Assembly: GCA_034509925.1 (NCBI GenBank)
Contig: CM067528.1
Location: 3,665,001-3,729,000 of the forward strand
Source of the DNA: Hirudinaria manillensis
Lineage: Eukaryota; Annelida; Clitellata; Hirudinida; Hirudinidae
DNA length: 64,000 nucleotides
Reading direction: 5' to 3'
The position numbers were made by a program, and so were the translations under genes. Under the pieces are notes generated by a model. The model saw only the letters and a program-made list of their open reading frames with translations. It ran no database searches and was not told where the DNA came from. This document shows positions 62,684 through 64,000 of this stretch, piece by piece (the stretch's first letter is position 1; each line of letters begins with the position of its first letter).

Positions 62684-64000
62684 ATGAAAAAGGGAGTAAC
62701 TTGTCACAAAACCGAGACTTCGTTTGTGATGAGATTTACAAAAGAAGTTTGGCTTGCATGCAATGCCAATGAAGAGGACTTATTTGCAAATGAAGTTCAT
62801 CAATATGATACCAACTTAAAGCCACGAACAAACATTAGCAAAAGTTCCAGAAAGAATGTTAACAGCAAAGATGTTAAAAAACTTAATAGATCTTGGTCAG
62901 CCAATGTAGAAAGTGCTGATGACCATATACTTTCAAATGTCTCAATTAGACAAAAGCAAGAAGATAATTGCACAAAGCTACTCATTGACACTTTAAGTTG
63001 CAAGGTTAAGAGGCATAGAAAAACTCAGCATACAAAAAAGCCTGTAAGATCAAAGAGGACTCTGTCATGCCAGGACTATGACATGTCTGCAATTGAGGGT
63101 ATTTTTGCTAATGATAGTACTATTGAATATGATTCAGACAAAACAGTGGATCTGAATTTTTCATCTGAGAACAAAAATAGTGATGGACCAGTCACAAATT
63201 CATTTAAAAATAGTCTTGCACTTTTTCACGACCTCCCTTCTGTTATACAAGTTCCTCCAGGTCCTTTATTAGAAAAAGCATGCAAAAGTCCAAACAAACA
63301 AAGATTAAATTCTTCCATTGATGAATGCAATCCAGTGGCTTCACCAAATTTGACTGACTCTAACCATATTGCATCTCAAAAGCTCACTGAAATAGATTTA
63401 TTGAATCCTTTAAAGAACAATTTTGTGCCCAGTACATCTTCAGCTTTCAACTTAAATGCTAACTCTTTATCAAAACCATCAAATGTGGCTTCTTTGTCTG
63501 ACCAGTCAGAACTTAACAGTGTTGCCTCAAAAGTCCCTGAGCCTACATTTTTGTCTTTTCATAATTTTTCTCAACTGTCCTGTATATCAGAAATCTCTGA
63601 AAATGACAAACCTCTTGAAGGCTTCACCATTTCCAACTGTACAGACATATTAGATTCTTCTTCAACTAGTCTTTCAACTATTGATTTTTACATGAACCAT
63701 TCTAGCATCACTACATTAAGTCATTCTCCTGAAAATACAAAATCCATAAGAGATCTAGCTGAAACAAATTCAGATCCGAAACATTTATCCATAGATGAAA
63801 GGAAATGCAATAGTTTTAAAGTTTCCCCAAACATGGCCAGAAATCAAGAAAATCTTTTACAACCATATCCTTTTTTGAACAACCAATCTGATGTTTTTTG
63901 TGGAGAAACAACTGATCTTCTTAAAACGTCTCAAAACAAAGAAAGATCAGTTGAGTCAAAGAAATGTAAAGATAAGCCCATTGAGGATGAAATCTCAATT
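62684..64000 (+). CDS. Unidentified Ser/Asn-rich protein, 3' partial (439+ codons)
   Basis: An ATG at 62684 opens a frame with no stop to the window end. It begins MKKGVTCHKTETSFVMRFTK. The chain is hydrophilic, rich in Ser, Asn, Lys and Asp, with no membrane segment; the basic stretch KVKRHRKTQHTKKPVRSKR (about residues 108-126) looks like a nuclear localisation signal. No catalytic motif lies in the visible part. A long disordered N-terminal region in a single large exon is seen in haspin kinases and other chromatin proteins, but nothing here proves that. Coding reality is supported by 1317 bases without a stop in DNA of high A+T and by absence of simple repeats. A non-coding exon may precede it, ending at 62273. 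Confidence 0.8.
   Translation, partial: MKKGVTCHKTETSFVMRFTKEVWLACNANEEDLFANEVHQYDTNLKPRTNISKSSRKNVNSKDVKKLNRSWSANVESADDHILSNVSIRQKQEDNCTKLLIDTLSCKVKRHRKTQHTKKPVRSKRTLSCQDYDMSAIEGIFANDSTIEYDSDKTVDLNFSSENKNSDGPVTNSFKNSLALFHDLPSVIQVPPGPLLEKACKSPNKQRLNSSIDECNPVASPNLTDSNHIASQKLTEIDLLNPLKNNFVPSTSSAFNLNANSLSKPSNVASLSDQSELNSVASKVPEPTFLSFHNFSQLSCISEISENDKPLEGFTISNCTDILDSSSTSLSTIDFYMNHSSITTLSHSPENTKSIRDLAETNSDPKHLSIDERKCNSFKVSPNMARNQENLLQPYPFLNNQSDVFCGETTDLLKTSQNKERSVESKKCKDKPIEDEISI

Overview
The window is nuclear DNA from an invertebrate animal. Its genes are split by short GT-AG introns and a few GC-AG introns, the non-coding DNA is AT-rich, and triplet, tetra- and pentanucleotide microsatellites are dense. 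Encoded proteins point to a lophotrochozoan (spiralian). The paramyosin matches, from memory, the flatworm/mollusc/annelid type, and a seven-repeat protocadherin, an ARL8, a G-alpha-o and a ciliary CFAP95 homologue are present. The repeat style resembles a leech-like annelid, but that is a weak inference. No alignment or database search was possible; all homology calls rest on remembered sequences.

Layout. 1-16.7 kb: a last exon of a TMEM200-like two-pass membrane protein (2631-3544, +), then a long gene-poor stretch, then a protocadherin (11024-16732, +). 16.7-28.2 kb: about 11.5 kb without a convincing gene, rich in microsatellites and minisatellites; it holds a plausible core promoter near 26.2 kb. 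28.2-39.6 kb: a complete 16-exon paramyosin gene (889 aa, +). 41.7-50 kb: ARL8 (+), convergent gluconokinase (-), an unidentified three-exon disordered protein (+), and CFAP95 (-). 51-55.6 kb: a complete 8-exon G-alpha-o gene (-, 354 aa). 57.9-62 kb: SS18/SSXT (-) and, diverging from it, the Golgi SNARE BET1L (+). 62.7 kb to the end: the start of a long unidentified exon (+) that runs off the window.

The genes do not form a functional cluster. They are an ordinary mixture of muscle (paramyosin), adhesion (protocadherin), signalling (G-alpha-o), membrane traffic (ARL8, BET1L), metabolism (gluconokinase), chromatin (SS18) and cilium (CFAP95) functions. I did not find a novel multi-gene system. 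The points most worth a second look are three GC-AG introns needed to keep frame and family residues, two in-frame stop-free introns that could be retained, a three-copy array of RFX X-box-like motifs inside a paramyosin intron, a tandem forkhead-site duplication in a protocadherin intron, and two long unidentified proteins.
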